Source: JBGAPI01 sp044221335
GTDB lineage: Bacteria; Pseudomonadota; Gammaproteobacteria; Xanthomonadales; Ahniellaceae
NCBI GenBank assembly: GCA_044221335.1
Contig: JBGAPI010000006.1
Location: 85,954 to 149,953, forward strand
Length of the DNA: 64,000 bases
Reading direction: 5' to 3'
Both the position numbers and the translations under genes were made by a program. Below, piece by piece: positions 17,150 through 26,184 of the stretch. Positions within the stretch are counted from its first letter, which is position 1, and every line of letters begins with the position of its first letter. A model generated the notes under the pieces. The model saw nothing but the letters and a program-made list of their open reading frames with translations, was not told the origin of the DNA and searched no databases.

Positions 17150-18190
17150 ATGACCCTCCCCACGATCGCGAACCGACAGTGGATCTATCGCCGCCCGCCG
17201 CTCGCCGCCGTCGGCCCCGAGCACTACGAGCAGGTCACGACTCCCCTGAGCACCGGTCTCGCCGCCGGCGAGGTGCTGATCGCCGCGCGCTACTTCAGCG
17301 TCGACCCCTACATGCGGATCAACCAGGCCCGCGCGACGACCTGGATGGACCCGCACCCGATCGACACCGTGCAGTCCGGCGCCACCGTCGGCACGGTGCT
17401 CGCGAGCGCCGATCCGGCCTACGCGCCGGGCGACTGGGTCACGGCCTACAGCGGCTGGCAGACCCATGCACGGGTGCACGGCAGTGCGCTGGCGAAGATC
17501 GACGGCACGATGCCGACCGCGTATCTCGGCGTGCTCGGAATGCCCGGCCGCACCGCCTGGTTCGGGCTCACCGAGGCCGGGCGACCGAAGCCCGGCGAGA
17601 CCGTCGTCGTCTCCGGCGCCGGCGGCGCGGTCGGCTCGCTGGTCGTGCAGTACGCGAAGCGACACGGCGCCCGGGTCGTCGCGATCGCCGGCGGCGCCGC
17701 CAAGTGCGACTGGATCCGCACGCGCCTTGGCGCCGACCTGGCGATCGACTACCGCGCGGCCGGCGATGCGGCGACGCTGTCGGCGCTCCTCGACCGCCAC
17801 GGCATCGGCGTCGACGTCTACTTCGACAACGTCGGCGGCTGGATCAGCGACGCGCTGCTGCCGCGGATCCGGCGCCGCGCCCGGATCGTGATCTGCGGCC
17901 AGATCAGCCAGTACTCGGGCGGCCTCGACACCCCGGAACTCGGCCCGCGCTTGCTCCAGCACCTGCTCTACCAGCGCGCCACGATCCAGGGCGTGCTGGC
18001 GCGCGACTACCTGCACCGGATGGACGAGATGCTGGCGATCGTCGAGCCCTGGGTGCGGCGCGGCGAGGTCGTGTTCGAGGAGACCATCGTCGACGGCTTC
18101 GCGCAGCTGCCCGCGGCGCTCGGCGCGCTGTTCGGCGGCGAGCATCGGGGCAAGCTGATCGTCGCGACCCATCCGGGAGAACGTCCATGA
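17150..18190 (+). CDS. NADP-dependent MDR-family oxidoreductase (CurA/LTB4DH type)
   Basis: A 346-aa zinc-free medium-chain reductase of the leukotriene-B4 dehydrogenase/CurA group. It has NRQWIYRRPP at the N-terminus, FSVDPYMRIN, the Rossmann glycine motif SGAGGAVGSL near 155-164, and VDVYFDNVGG and ICGQISQY typical of the family. It should reduce alkenal, alkenone or related activated C=C bonds using NADPH. It is divergent from the LysR gene and overlaps the next gene by 4 bp (ATGA). Confidence 0.88.
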   Translation: MTLPTIANRQWIYRRPPLAAVGPEHYEQVTTPLSTGLAAGEVLIAARYFSVDPYMRINQARATTWMDPHPIDTVQSGATVGTVLASADPAYAPGDWVTAYSGWQTHARVHGSALAKIDGTMPTAYLGVLGMPGRTAWFGLTEAGRPKPGETVVVSGAGGAVGSLVVQYAKRHGARVVAIAGGAAKCDWIRTRLGADLAIDYRAAGDAATLSALLDRHGIGVDVYFDNVGGWISDALLPRIRRRARIVICGQISQYSGGLDTPELGPRLLQHLLYQRATIQGVLARDYLHRMDEMLAIVEPWVRRGEVVFEETIVDGFAQLPAALGALFGGEHRGKLIVATHPGERP

Positions 18191-18879
18191 GTCGCACGCG
18201 ACGGGTCGCGCTCGCCCTGATGCTCACCGCAGGTGCGCCGATGGCGGCGGCGGCGGATGTCCTCGCCGCACCGGCGCCGACGGCCGACCGCCCCGGCATC
18301 CACGGGATGCTGCTGGTGGGCCAGCGCACGCTCTTCGTCTCGCACCTGCCGATGTTCCACTCGCCGCACGACTACCAGGCGATCGCCGAGGTCGCGCTCG
18401 ACGGGGCCGCCGCGGACGTGCACCGCAGGGATGCCGAGCGCCATCCCGACGCGCTGTACACGGTGGAGCCGACCACGGAGGCCGTGCTGCCCACCTTGTT
18501 CCAGGTCGGCGCGCGCTACACGGTGAATCTCTACCGCGGTCACTTCGAGCGCGGCGGCGAGGAGATCGCGGCGGCCGTTCCGGTCACGGTCCGGCACATC
18601 GTCCACTTCCGCCGCTTCCAGCCGTCGGCGCACGCCCCGCGGGACCACTGGCTCGCCTTCGGCCGCGCCGGCGAGCGCTTCCTCGCGCATCGGATCGAGG
18701 CCCCCGACGACTTCGACCAGGTGCTCGCGCTCGGCGACTCCGGCGCCGTGGCGGACGACCGCGAAGTCGTCCTCGCCGCCACCGGCGCCCAGCCACTGGC
18801 GGCGAGGACGCCCGCCGGGACGGTCGCGCGTGTCATCTACACCGAGTACGACGATCTCCGGTCGCCGGGGCGGCGTTGA
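18187..18879 (+). CDS. exported protein of unknown function, coupled to the MDR gene
   Basis: A 230-aa product. Its ATG at 18187 overlaps the TGA of the oxidoreductase gene (ATGA), which indicates translational coupling. A signal peptide (about residues 1-23, ending AAAAD) is followed by a beta-rich domain with many His and Arg residues (HLPMFHSPHDYQ, VRHIVHFRRFQ). No family is recognised. The His-rich face could bind metal, but this is only inference. Confidence 0.75.
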   Translation: MSRTRRVALALMLTAGAPMAAAADVLAAPAPTADRPGIHGMLLVGQRTLFVSHLPMFHSPHDYQAIAEVALDGAAADVHRRDAERHPDALYTVEPTTEAVLPTLFQVGARYTVNLYRGHFERGGEEIAAAVPVTVRHIVHFRRFQPSAHAPRDHWLAFGRAGERFLAHRIEAPDDFDQVLALGDSGAVADDREVVLAATGAQPLAARTPAGTVARVIYTEYDDLRSPGRR

Positions 18880-19000
18880 CGCGACCCATCATCAGCAAGC
18901 CACGGGCGGCGCATCCCATGAACGGGGGATCTGCCGTCGGCAGTTCAGTCGGGAGCAGGCCCCGCTGCCGCTACCATGCCGGCGAACAGGGGGCCGGCGG

Positions 19001-19651
19001 ATGGGCAAGACCAGTGTCGCGATCGTCGAGGACGACCCGGGCCTCCTGGACGCCCTGCGCCGGGTGATCGCGGCGAGCGACGACTTCTCGCTGGCCTGGA
19101 CCGCCGACTCCCTCGCCGTGGCGCGGCGCGAACTGCACTGCGGCTGCGATCTCCTGATCCTCGACCTGTCGCTGCCCGACGGCGGCGGGCTCGGCCTGCT
19201 GCCGGCGCTGCGCCGCTGCCAGCCGCGGACGCGGGTGATCGCCTACACCGTGTTCGACGACGAGGCGCACGTCGTGGCGGCAGTCGAAGCGGGCATCGAC
19301 GCCTACCTGCTGAAGGAGAGCAGTGCCGAGGACCTCCTCGAAGCGCTGGCGCAGACCCGCGACGGCGCCTCGCCGATCTCGCCCAGCGTCGCGCGCTACC
19401 TGCTCCGGCGTCTGCGCAAGGCCGAGGAGAGCCCCGGCGAACGGCCGGTCGCGCTGACCCCGCGCGAACGCGACGTGCTGGAGCGGCTGGCGCGCGGCTA
19501 CAGCTACCGCGAGGTCGGCTCGCACCTCGGGATGACCTCGCACACCGTCGCCCACCACGTGAAGAACATCTACCCGAAGCTTGCCGTGGCGAGCCGCGCG
19601 CAGGCGGTCTATCGTGCCCTGCAGGACGGGCTGATCTCGCTGGATCCGTGA
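19001..19651 (+). CDS. NarL/LuxR-type response regulator
   Basis: A 216-aa two-domain regulator. The receiver domain has EDDPG near the start, the phosphoacceptor Asp55 in LILDLSLPDG, and the conserved Lys in YLLKESSAED. The C-terminal LuxR-type helix-turn-helix reads ALTPRERDVLERLARGYSYR and continues to HTVAHHVKNIYPKLAV. The stop codon overlaps the start of the kinase gene (TGATG), so the two form a two-component pair. A weak Shine-Dalgarno (GGCGG) precedes the ATG. Confidence 0.9.
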   Translation: MGKTSVAIVEDDPGLLDALRRVIAASDDFSLAWTADSLAVARRELHCGCDLLILDLSLPDGGGLGLLPALRRCQPRTRVIAYTVFDDEAHVVAAVEAGIDAYLLKESSAEDLLEALAQTRDGASPISPSVARYLLRRLRKAEESPGERPVALTPRERDVLERLARGYSYREVGSHLGMTSHTVAHHVKNIYPKLAVASRAQAVYRALQDGLISLDP

Positions 19652-21549
19652 TGCCGCTGCGGCTGCCGTCCTGGCTGCGCTTCCTGCTCGTCGTGGTCGC
19701 GATCGACGCGGCCCTGATCAGCCTGTTCGTCGTCCTGAAGGCCGAGCGCATCCCGGAGCGCGCGCCGATCACCCATGTCCGTGCCGGAACGTTTCCGACG
19801 CTGGAAGCCGCGCTCGCCGAAGTCGCGCACCCGACCGGACTGCCCGCCGCCACGCTGCCCTGGATCGGCTGCGACAACGACTGCGGCGACGCCTACCTCG
19901 TCGTGCATGCGGACACCGACGCGCCGATCGATCCCGAACGCGACTACGCGGTCTACGTGCAGTTCTTCAACGAGAGCGCCCGGGTCTTCGTCGACGGTCA
20001 TCCCTACGGTCCGGACTGGCTCACGCCGCCCGCACCGCTGCGCCGCCACTGGCCGCTGCTGGCCAGCCTGCCCGGCTCGCTGCTGTCCGGGAAGCCGACG
20101 AAGCTCAGCGTCGTGCTGCGCGCCGCGGATGCCTCCGGCCATGTGCTGGCGCCGTTCTGGTTCGCCTACGAATCGGAGCTGCGCCCGCACTACGTGATCG
20201 CACGCTGGATGGGCGCGCTCGGCCATCAGGTGGCGGCGCTGCTGCTCACTGCCACCGTGCTGCTGGCCCTCGCCATGCTCGCGACCGCGCGGCGCGACGC
20301 CTTCTACGGCTGGTTCGCGCTGATCGCGACCGGCGGACTGATGATGCTGTCGAACTCGATCTGGCCGCGGCTGCCGCTGCCGACCGGGCTCATCGTGTGG
20401 CTGTACTTCGTCGGCGCCTTCGCCTGCGTCTGCTTCGCGCCGCGCTTCGCCGACGCGGTGATGCAGGAGGCGTCGCCGCGGTTCTCGCGCCTGATCGCCG
20501 CCTGCTATCCGGTCGCGGTGTCCGGCGCGGCTGTGCTCTGGTGGATCCCGGGCCCGAGCTACATCGACCGCAACGTGTGGCCGGCGATCGTGCTGCGCCT
20601 GCTCGCCGCGGTCGTCGCGCCCTACCTGCTGTGGCGCTGCCTGCGCTACGCCGCGAGCCATCGCGACGACCGCTTCGCGCCCTGGGTGATCGGCTGGCTG
20701 GTCGGCGCCACGCTGTGCGGTGGCTACGACGCGGCGCTGTCGTCCAACCTGTTCGGCCTGTGGGAGGTGTCGACGGCCGCGTTCGGGTGCTTCTTCCTGG
20801 CGGTCGCATTCGTGTTCGAGATCGCGCGCCGGGTCGACAGCAACGAACGCCGGATGCGCCACTCGGTCCGCGAACTCGAGGCCGCGGTCGCGGCGCGCGA
20901 AGCGGAGCTCCGCGAGAGCTTCGCGCGGCTGTCGGAGCTGGCGCGCGAACAGACCCTGACGACCGAGCGCCGGCGGCTGATGCAGGACATGCACGACGGC
21001 GTTGCCGGCCGCCTCGCCGGGCTGCTCGGCCGACCCGCGGCCCGCGACCTCGACGCGCCTGCCCTGCTCGCCACGGTCCGCGAGTCGCTGACCGACCTGC
21101 GTCTCATCATCGACTCGCTGAACCAGTTCGACGACGACCTGGTGCTGGCGATCGCCGGCCTGCGCCCGCGCCTCGAGGCGCAGCTCGCCCAGGCCGGGAT
21201 CGCGCTGGCCTGGCGGATCGATCCCGCACTGCGGCTGGCGGGCTTCGGGCCGGAAGCCGTACTCAACGTCTACCGGATCGTGCAGGAGGCGGTGAACAAC
21301 ATCGGCCGCCACAGCGGGGCGTCGCATGCCGAGCTGGAGCTGGCCTGCCGCGACGGTCGCGTCGAACTCGCGGTCGCCGACGACGGCCGCGGCCTCGGCG
21401 ACGCCGTCGCCGGCCTCGGGACGCGCAGCATGGCGTCCCGCGCCCGCCAGCTCGGCGCCGAGCTCACGCGGCGCGACCGGGTCGGCGGCGGCACCGAGGT
21501 GCGGCTGACCTTCCCCGCGGCCCGCGCGGTCCCGCCGCCGGCCGACTGA
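19651..21549 (+). CDS. NarX-type membrane sensor histidine kinase (HisKA_3)
   Basis: A 632-aa kinase. It has one N-terminal membrane segment (about 8-30), a periplasmic beta-rich domain of about 150 residues, then about six or seven membrane segments in the style of 7TMR-DISM sensors. A coiled coil leads to the HisKA_3 dimerisation domain with phospho-His448 (MQDMHDGVAG). The ATPase domain has QEAVNNIGRHSG near 545 (N box), VADDGRGLG (G1) and a GGGTEVRLTFP end. It is encoded with, and should phosphorylate, the upstream NarL-type regulator. The ligand is unknown. Confidence 0.88.
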   Translation: MPLRLPSWLRFLLVVVAIDAALISLFVVLKAERIPERAPITHVRAGTFPTLEAALAEVAHPTGLPAATLPWIGCDNDCGDAYLVVHADTDAPIDPERDYAVYVQFFNESARVFVDGHPYGPDWLTPPAPLRRHWPLLASLPGSLLSGKPTKLSVVLRAADASGHVLAPFWFAYESELRPHYVIARWMGALGHQVAALLLTATVLLALAMLATARRDAFYGWFALIATGGLMMLSNSIWPRLPLPTGLIVWLYFVGAFACVCFAPRFADAVMQEASPRFSRLIAACYPVAVSGAAVLWWIPGPSYIDRNVWPAIVLRLLAAVVAPYLLWRCLRYAASHRDDRFAPWVIGWLVGATLCGGYDAALSSNLFGLWEVSTAAFGCFFLAVAFVFEIARRVDSNERRMRHSVRELEAAVAAREAELRESFARLSELAREQTLTTERRRLMQDMHDGVAGRLAGLLGRPAARDLDAPALLATVRESLTDLRLIIDSLNQFDDDLVLAIAGLRPRLEAQLAQAGIALAWRIDPALRLAGFGPEAVLNVYRIVQEAVNNIGRHSGASHAELELACRDGRVELAVADDGRGLGDAVAGLGTRSMASRARQLGAELTRRDRVGGGTEVRLTFPAARAVPPPAD

Positions 21550-21572
21550 GCCGGCGGCATTGCGACGCGGAC

Positions 21573-24500
21573 TCAGTCCTCGAAGCCATCCGCGAACAGG
21601 CGCTCCAGCACCCGGACGTCGGCGTTGCCGGCGGTCGCCTGGACGCGCCGCCACGGGCCGACCAGCGGACCGCGCGGCGCGGTGATGCCGGACTGCGTCA
21701 CCGAGGGCGAGGCGTACTGCACCCGGGCGCGCCAGTGCTGCAGGCTGCCGAAACCGAGCCCGCTCGCCTGGGCCGCGAGCGTCTGTCCGCCCGCCGTCGC
21801 GCCGAGATCGGTCCACACGGTGCCGAGCGCATGCACGCAGGTCGGCGAGCCGAACGCGACGCCAGCCGCGCAGGTCTCGATCTCGAGGCGCGCGCGATCG
21901 CGTCCGCGCGGCGAGGTCGCCTCCATCGCCAGCGTGAAGCCGGCCCCGTCGCGCGAGGCGTTGCCGGGATCGACCGGCGCCAGCGGCGCGGCGGAATACA
22001 TCTGCGGACTCGACGGCCGACCGATGCCGGCGCCGTCGTACACCAGGAAGCCGCCCTCGTCCGGATCCGGGTTGTCGAGTCCCGGCGCGCCGACCGTGAG
22101 ATCGGGATCGCCGTCGCCGTCGAAGTCGCCGGCGGCCAGCGCGCTGCCGAACAGGCCGTTGGCGACGGCCGGCGCGAGCACGCGGTCGGCGGTGGTGTCG
22201 AAGTTGCCGGCGCCGCCGAGGAACAGGAGGGCCGCGCCGGCGTTGGCCGGACTGCCGGCCGGGTCGTACTGGTCCGCACCGATCCAGAGGTCGGCGAAGC
22301 CGTCGTGGTTGACGTCGCCCGCGCCACGCGCCGCGGTGCCGAAGAAGGCGCTGGCCTGGTTGCTGTCGAGCACCGCGTGCGCGGTCGTCGGCAGGCTGCT
22401 GCCGCCGCGGAACAGGTAGGCCCGGCCCTCGTCGAGCGTCGGGTTGTCGTATTCGCGGGCGGTGACCACGAAGTCGTCGATGCCGTCGCCATTGGTGTCG
22501 CCGACGCCGGCGATCGCCGTGCCGAAGCGGCCGTCGGACTCGTCGCCGTCCAGGATGCGGTCGACCCCGAGATCGAACGGCCGGCCGCCGAGCAGGATCA
22601 CGGCGCGGCCGCCGTTGGAGGCGCCGTTGGTGTCGAAGCCGATCGCGCCGGCGCCGAGGTCGACGTAGCCGTCGCCGTTGACGTCGCCGATCGCCGCGCA
22701 GTTGCCGCCGAGGTAGCCGGCACTCTGCCCCGACGAGGTCAGGCCCAGCGGCACCGCGTGGACGCTGGTGCCGCCCTGGAACACGAACAGCGCGCCCTCG
22801 TCGGTGCGGCCGTTGTCGTAGAAGCGTGCGCCGACCGCGATGTCGGCGACGCCATCGCCGTCGACGTCCGCAGCCGCGACGCAGGAGCCGAAGTCGGCGC
22901 CAGCCTGGTCGCGCTCGAGGATCGCGTCCGCCACCGTGTCGAAGGCGCCGGCACCGCCGAAGTAGACGTAGACCCGGCCCTCGAGACTCTGACCGTTGCT
23001 GGCCTTGGGTGCGCCGACGACCAGGTCGGCGTAGCCGTCGCCGTTGACGTCGGCGATCGCCACCGCGGCGCCGAAACTCGCTCCGGCCTCGTTGGTCGAC
23101 AGCGTCGACCCCGCCACCGGCTGCAGACCGGTCGCCGACCCGAAGTGCAGGGTCACCCGCCCGGCGGCCGCGGCGGGCGCGTCGAATCCGGGGGCGCCGA
23201 CCGCGAGGTCGACGTAGCCGTCGCCGTTGAGGTCGCCGGTCGCGAGCGCCTGGCCGGCGCTGGAGAAGTCGTTGTTGGCCTCGACCGTCAATTCCGGAAT
23301 GTTGTCCGGCAGCGAGTGAGCGCCGCGCGCGATCCGGACGGCGCCGAGGTCGGCGCTCGCGCCGTCGTCGAACGGCGCGCCGGCGACCAGATCGGCGATG
23401 CCGTCGTTGCCGAGGTCGACGCTGCCGAGCCCGGTGCCGAGGTTGCCGTCCAGCGTCGTGCCGCTGAACACCGCGGTCGGCGCCGCGGCGACGCCAGCGG
23501 CCGTACCGAGGTAGACCGCGACACGCCCGGCGTTGGCAAGGCTGGTGTCGAACAGTGGCGCGGCCACCGCGACGTCCGCGCGGCCATCGCCGTCGACATC
23601 GCCGAGTCCCGCGACGCGTGCACCCGCGGTCGCGCCGGCCTGGTCGAATTCGATCTGCGCGTCCGCACTGGTGTCGAAGGCACCCGCGCCGCCGAGGTAG
23701 AGGAAGGCGGCGCCTTCGCCGGACTGGCCGTTGCTGAAGTCCGGCGCGCCGGCCAGCAGGTCGGCGTAGCCGTCGCCGTTGACGTCACCCGCCGCTGCCA
23801 CGCTGCTGCCGAGGTGGGCCCCGGTCTGGTTGGATTGCAGCGTCGCGTCGATCGTCGTGTTGAACGTGGTGCCGGCACCGCCGAAGTAGACGAAGACCGC
23901 GCCTTCCGCGACCTCGCCGGAACCGAAGTCGGTCGCGCCGACCGCGAGATCGGCGAAGCCGTCGCCGTTGACGTCGCCGACCAGCGCGACGCCGCTGCCG
24001 ATCCGGATAGCCGGCGTCGACGAGGTCAGGTTGCCCGCCGACACCACGCCGCCGGGGGCTCCGAAGAACACCGTGACGATGCCGGCGTTGGTCGCGCCGG
24101 TGTTGTCGAAGCCGATGCCGCCTGCCGCGACGTCGGCGTAGCCGTCGCCGTTGAGGTCGAAGCCGCCGGAAACCGCGCCGCCGAGGTAGGTGGCCGCCTG
24201 GCCGACCGCGATCAGCTGGTCCGGCGTCGTGTGCGGCGCGGCGCCGCCGAAGAACACGAACGCGCCGCCGGTGTCGGTCGCGGTGGTGTCGTAGTTCGGC
24301 GCGCCGACGATGAGATCGTCGTAGCCGTCACCGTTGACGTCGCCGGCGCGCGCGACCGCGGTGCCGAAATTGGCCCCGGCCTGCGGAACGGCGTATTCCC
24401 AGTCGGGCGTCGCGTCGATCCCGGCGGCCAAGCCGTAGTACACCTGCACGCGGCCGCCGTCGGTGACGACGCCGTCGTAGCCCGGCGTTCCGATCGCGAG

Positions 24501-24683
24501 GTCCGGATAGCCGTCGCCGTTGAAGTCGAGCGATGCCGCCGCGTGCCCGAATCCGGCGTTGGCCGCCGGACCGACGAAGCTCACGTCGAAGGACTGGCCG
24601 GGCAGCGACACCGTCGTCGCGACGGCGATCGTTGACAGGGAAAACAGCACGGAGGCGGCGGCAAGCCGGCTTCGATTGGACAT
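21573..24683 (-). CDS. secreted FG-GAP repeat (integrin-alpha-like) protein
   Basis: A 1036-aa exported protein. The signal peptide ends near AVA at residue 21. More than a dozen repeats of about 60-65 residues follow, each with a Ca2+-binding D-x-N-G-D-G-x-x-D-L loop (DFNGDGYPDLAIG, DVNGDGYDDLIVG) and a VYFGGAG strand, which build beta-propellers. A C-terminal non-repeat domain (about 130 residues) ends in RLFADGFED, matching the tail tag of other proteins here. The start at 24683 is preferred because it gives the signal peptide and a GAGG upstream. It converges with the kinase gene. Confidence 0.9.
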   Translation of the reverse strand: MSNRSRLAAASVLFSLSTIAVATTVSLPGQSFDVSFVGPAANAGFGHAAASLDFNGDGYPDLAIGTPGYDGVVTDGGRVQVYYGLAAGIDATPDWEYAVPQAGANFGTAVARAGDVNGDGYDDLIVGAPNYDTTATDTGGAFVFFGGAAPHTTPDQLIAVGQAATYLGGAVSGGFDLNGDGYADVAAGGIGFDNTGATNAGIVTVFFGAPGGVVSAGNLTSSTPAIRIGSGVALVGDVNGDGFADLAVGATDFGSGEVAEGAVFVYFGGAGTTFNTTIDATLQSNQTGAHLGSSVAAAGDVNGDGYADLLAGAPDFSNGQSGEGAAFLYLGGAGAFDTSADAQIEFDQAGATAGARVAGLGDVDGDGRADVAVAAPLFDTSLANAGRVAVYLGTAAGVAAAPTAVFSGTTLDGNLGTGLGSVDLGNDGIADLVAGAPFDDGASADLGAVRIARGAHSLPDNIPELTVEANNDFSSAGQALATGDLNGDGYVDLAVGAPGFDAPAAAAGRVTLHFGSATGLQPVAGSTLSTNEAGASFGAAVAIADVNGDGYADLVVGAPKASNGQSLEGRVYVYFGGAGAFDTVADAILERDQAGADFGSCVAAADVDGDGVADIAVGARFYDNGRTDEGALFVFQGGTSVHAVPLGLTSSGQSAGYLGGNCAAIGDVNGDGYVDLGAGAIGFDTNGASNGGRAVILLGGRPFDLGVDRILDGDESDGRFGTAIAGVGDTNGDGIDDFVVTAREYDNPTLDEGRAYLFRGGSSLPTTAHAVLDSNQASAFFGTAARGAGDVNHDGFADLWIGADQYDPAGSPANAGAALLFLGGAGNFDTTADRVLAPAVANGLFGSALAAGDFDGDGDPDLTVGAPGLDNPDPDEGGFLVYDGAGIGRPSSPQMYSAAPLAPVDPGNASRDGAGFTLAMEATSPRGRDRARLEIETCAAGVAFGSPTCVHALGTVWTDLGATAGGQTLAAQASGLGFGSLQHWRARVQYASPSVTQSGITAPRGPLVGPWRRVQATAGNADVRVLERLFADGFED

Positions 24684-25252
24684 GAGGGCCTCGTTCGGGG
24701 ATTCGACGTCGAACGAGTCTCGGCGGCCTGCCTGCGACGCGCATCCCATGAACGTGGGGACACCGGAACCGGAGCGCGGGAGCGATCACGGCGGACCCGG
24801 TGGCACTCGCGTCCGATACGGCCGCCAACGCGACGCGCCGAACCACCCATCGCACTCTCCGCCGAAACGGGCTTGAAACGCTTTGCTCAATCAAATGTTT
24901 CAACGGCGATCGCGGTTCACCGGATGGACGCGCCGCGGTGGTCCCGGGACGCGAGCGGAGATGCGGAATTCCGCGATCGCGACGTTGGCCGCGGCGAAAA
25001 CTCTCCAAAAACTTCGTTGCGCTTCTTTGCTGGACGAAGGCACGCTCGAAGGCTAAAGATTGCGGAAAGTCTAGGTTTGCGGCGTTTCGCTCGACGCGAT
25101 CGCCGCAGTCTTCAGTACGAGACATTCCTTCGAAGGTCGAGCGGGTCCGTCGCCGATGGCGACCCAGGGCGCAGGGGTGGTTCGTCCCGGGTTCGGACTC
25201 CGACTCACCACAGGATCGATCAGGTCGAATCATGAACAGAGCACGGGGAACG
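24684..25252. other. 570-bp intergenic region, AT-richer in its middle
   Basis: No frame here looks coding. The part from about 24870 to 25130 is distinctly less GC-rich than the surroundings and contains short inverted repeats: TTGAAAC/GTTTCAA at 24873-24903, and CTTCGT...ACGAAG near 25012. It probably holds the promoters of the FG-GAP gene (left) and of the GTPase locus (right). Confidence 0.5.
24873..24903. promoter_or_regulatory. inverted repeat TTGAAAC-N17-GTTTCAA
   Basis: Perfect 7-bp arms around a 17-bp AT-rich centre, in the intergenic region between the FG-GAP gene and the GTPase locus. The spacing fits an operator for a dimeric regulator or a -35/-10-overlapping site better than a terminator. 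Confidence 0.35.
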
Positions 25253-26183
25253 ATGTCCGCCAGGCCCACGCCGGAAACGCTGTTCCGCATCGCCGTCGAT
25301 CCGGCGAGTTCGCGCGCACACCAGATCGACTTCCTGCTTCGCGTGGTCGAGGCGAAGTCGGTGGCCGGTGCCGCCCGCTTCCGGCGAGCGGCAGCCGACG
25401 CCTCGAAATCATCCGTGCGGGCCTCGCGCCGGCCACGCTCTGTCCCTCGCCGGTGCCGATCGCCGACCCGTTGAACCTGAGCAACATCACCGACGCGCTG
25501 CGGTCGGCGGAGCCGCCCAGGCCGGAATCGGGCCGGAGCCTGCGGCCGCGGACGAGCTGGCGCAGCGCGCTCACCGCGTGCTCGAGCGCTGGCTACGCCG
25601 GACCTCGCCGACGGCGGATCTGCACCTGGTCGGCGCGGACGGCGAGGTCGTGCTCGCACTGCTCGCGGATGGCCGAAGCCGCCTCGGCGCCGCCTTCGGC
25701 AGCGTTGCCGAGGCCCTGGATTCCTCCTGGGAATTCCTCGGCGGTGGGCCGACGCTGAAGGCCGCGACGCTGCTGAGCGATGCGCACGAGCGGCCGCTGT
25801 CGCTGATGCTGTGGGACCTCGCCCAGCTCGCCGCCACCGACCGCTGGATCGGCGACCTCGGGCCTAACACGAGCGTGGTGCTGCGCTTCTGGCCGTTCCA
25901 GGCGGCCGAAAGCTCACCGGCGGCGTCGCAGGCCCCGCGTCGCCTGCGCAAGGGGGCGGCGCCGGTGTCCGAACTGCTGGCCCTGGCCTCGAACGGTCGC
26001 GAGGATGTCGTCCGCGTACTCCATGCCTGCCTCGCCATCGAAGCGATCTCGGTGGTCGCGCGCGCCACGCCAGGAACGCCCGAGCCGACGGTCGAACCGG
26101 TGCCGGTGGTCGAGTTCGGCGGGTCCCCGACCCGGATCGGCCGGATGCTCGCCTCGATCCGCCGCGCGCTCTCGATCGACTGA
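25253..26183 (+). pseudogene. GTPase-locus partner gene, broken by two apparent frameshifts
   Basis: Coding-like sequence passes through three frames. MSARPTPETLFRIAVDPASS onward lies in the first, LEIIRAGLAPATLCPSPVPI and LNLSNITDALR in the second, and from about 25530 ADELAQRAHRVLERWLRR to the TGA at 26183 lies in the third. Each switch is explained by loss of one base, and a CCGCCC run lies near each site (about 25371-25376 and 25513-25518). A rebuilt product would be about 310 aa, ending in a helical module (REDVVRVLHACLAIEAISVV). No family is recognised. The stop is 1 bp before the GTPase start. Real pseudogene and assembly error are both possible. Confidence 0.65.
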
Positions 26184-26184
26184 C

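Noticed and set aside
21573..21600. DGFE tail considered as PEP-CTERM or GlyGly-CTERM
   Set aside because: No PEP or Gly-Gly motif, no hydrophobic helix and no basic tail follows, so it does not fit these signals.
20397..24635. A 1412-codon plus-strand open frame across the kinase 3' part and antisense to the FG-GAP gene
   Set aside because: It is an Arg/Ala/Gly-rich shadow of a GC-rich gene; the opposite strand has clear FG-GAP repeats and the kinase occupies the correct frame.
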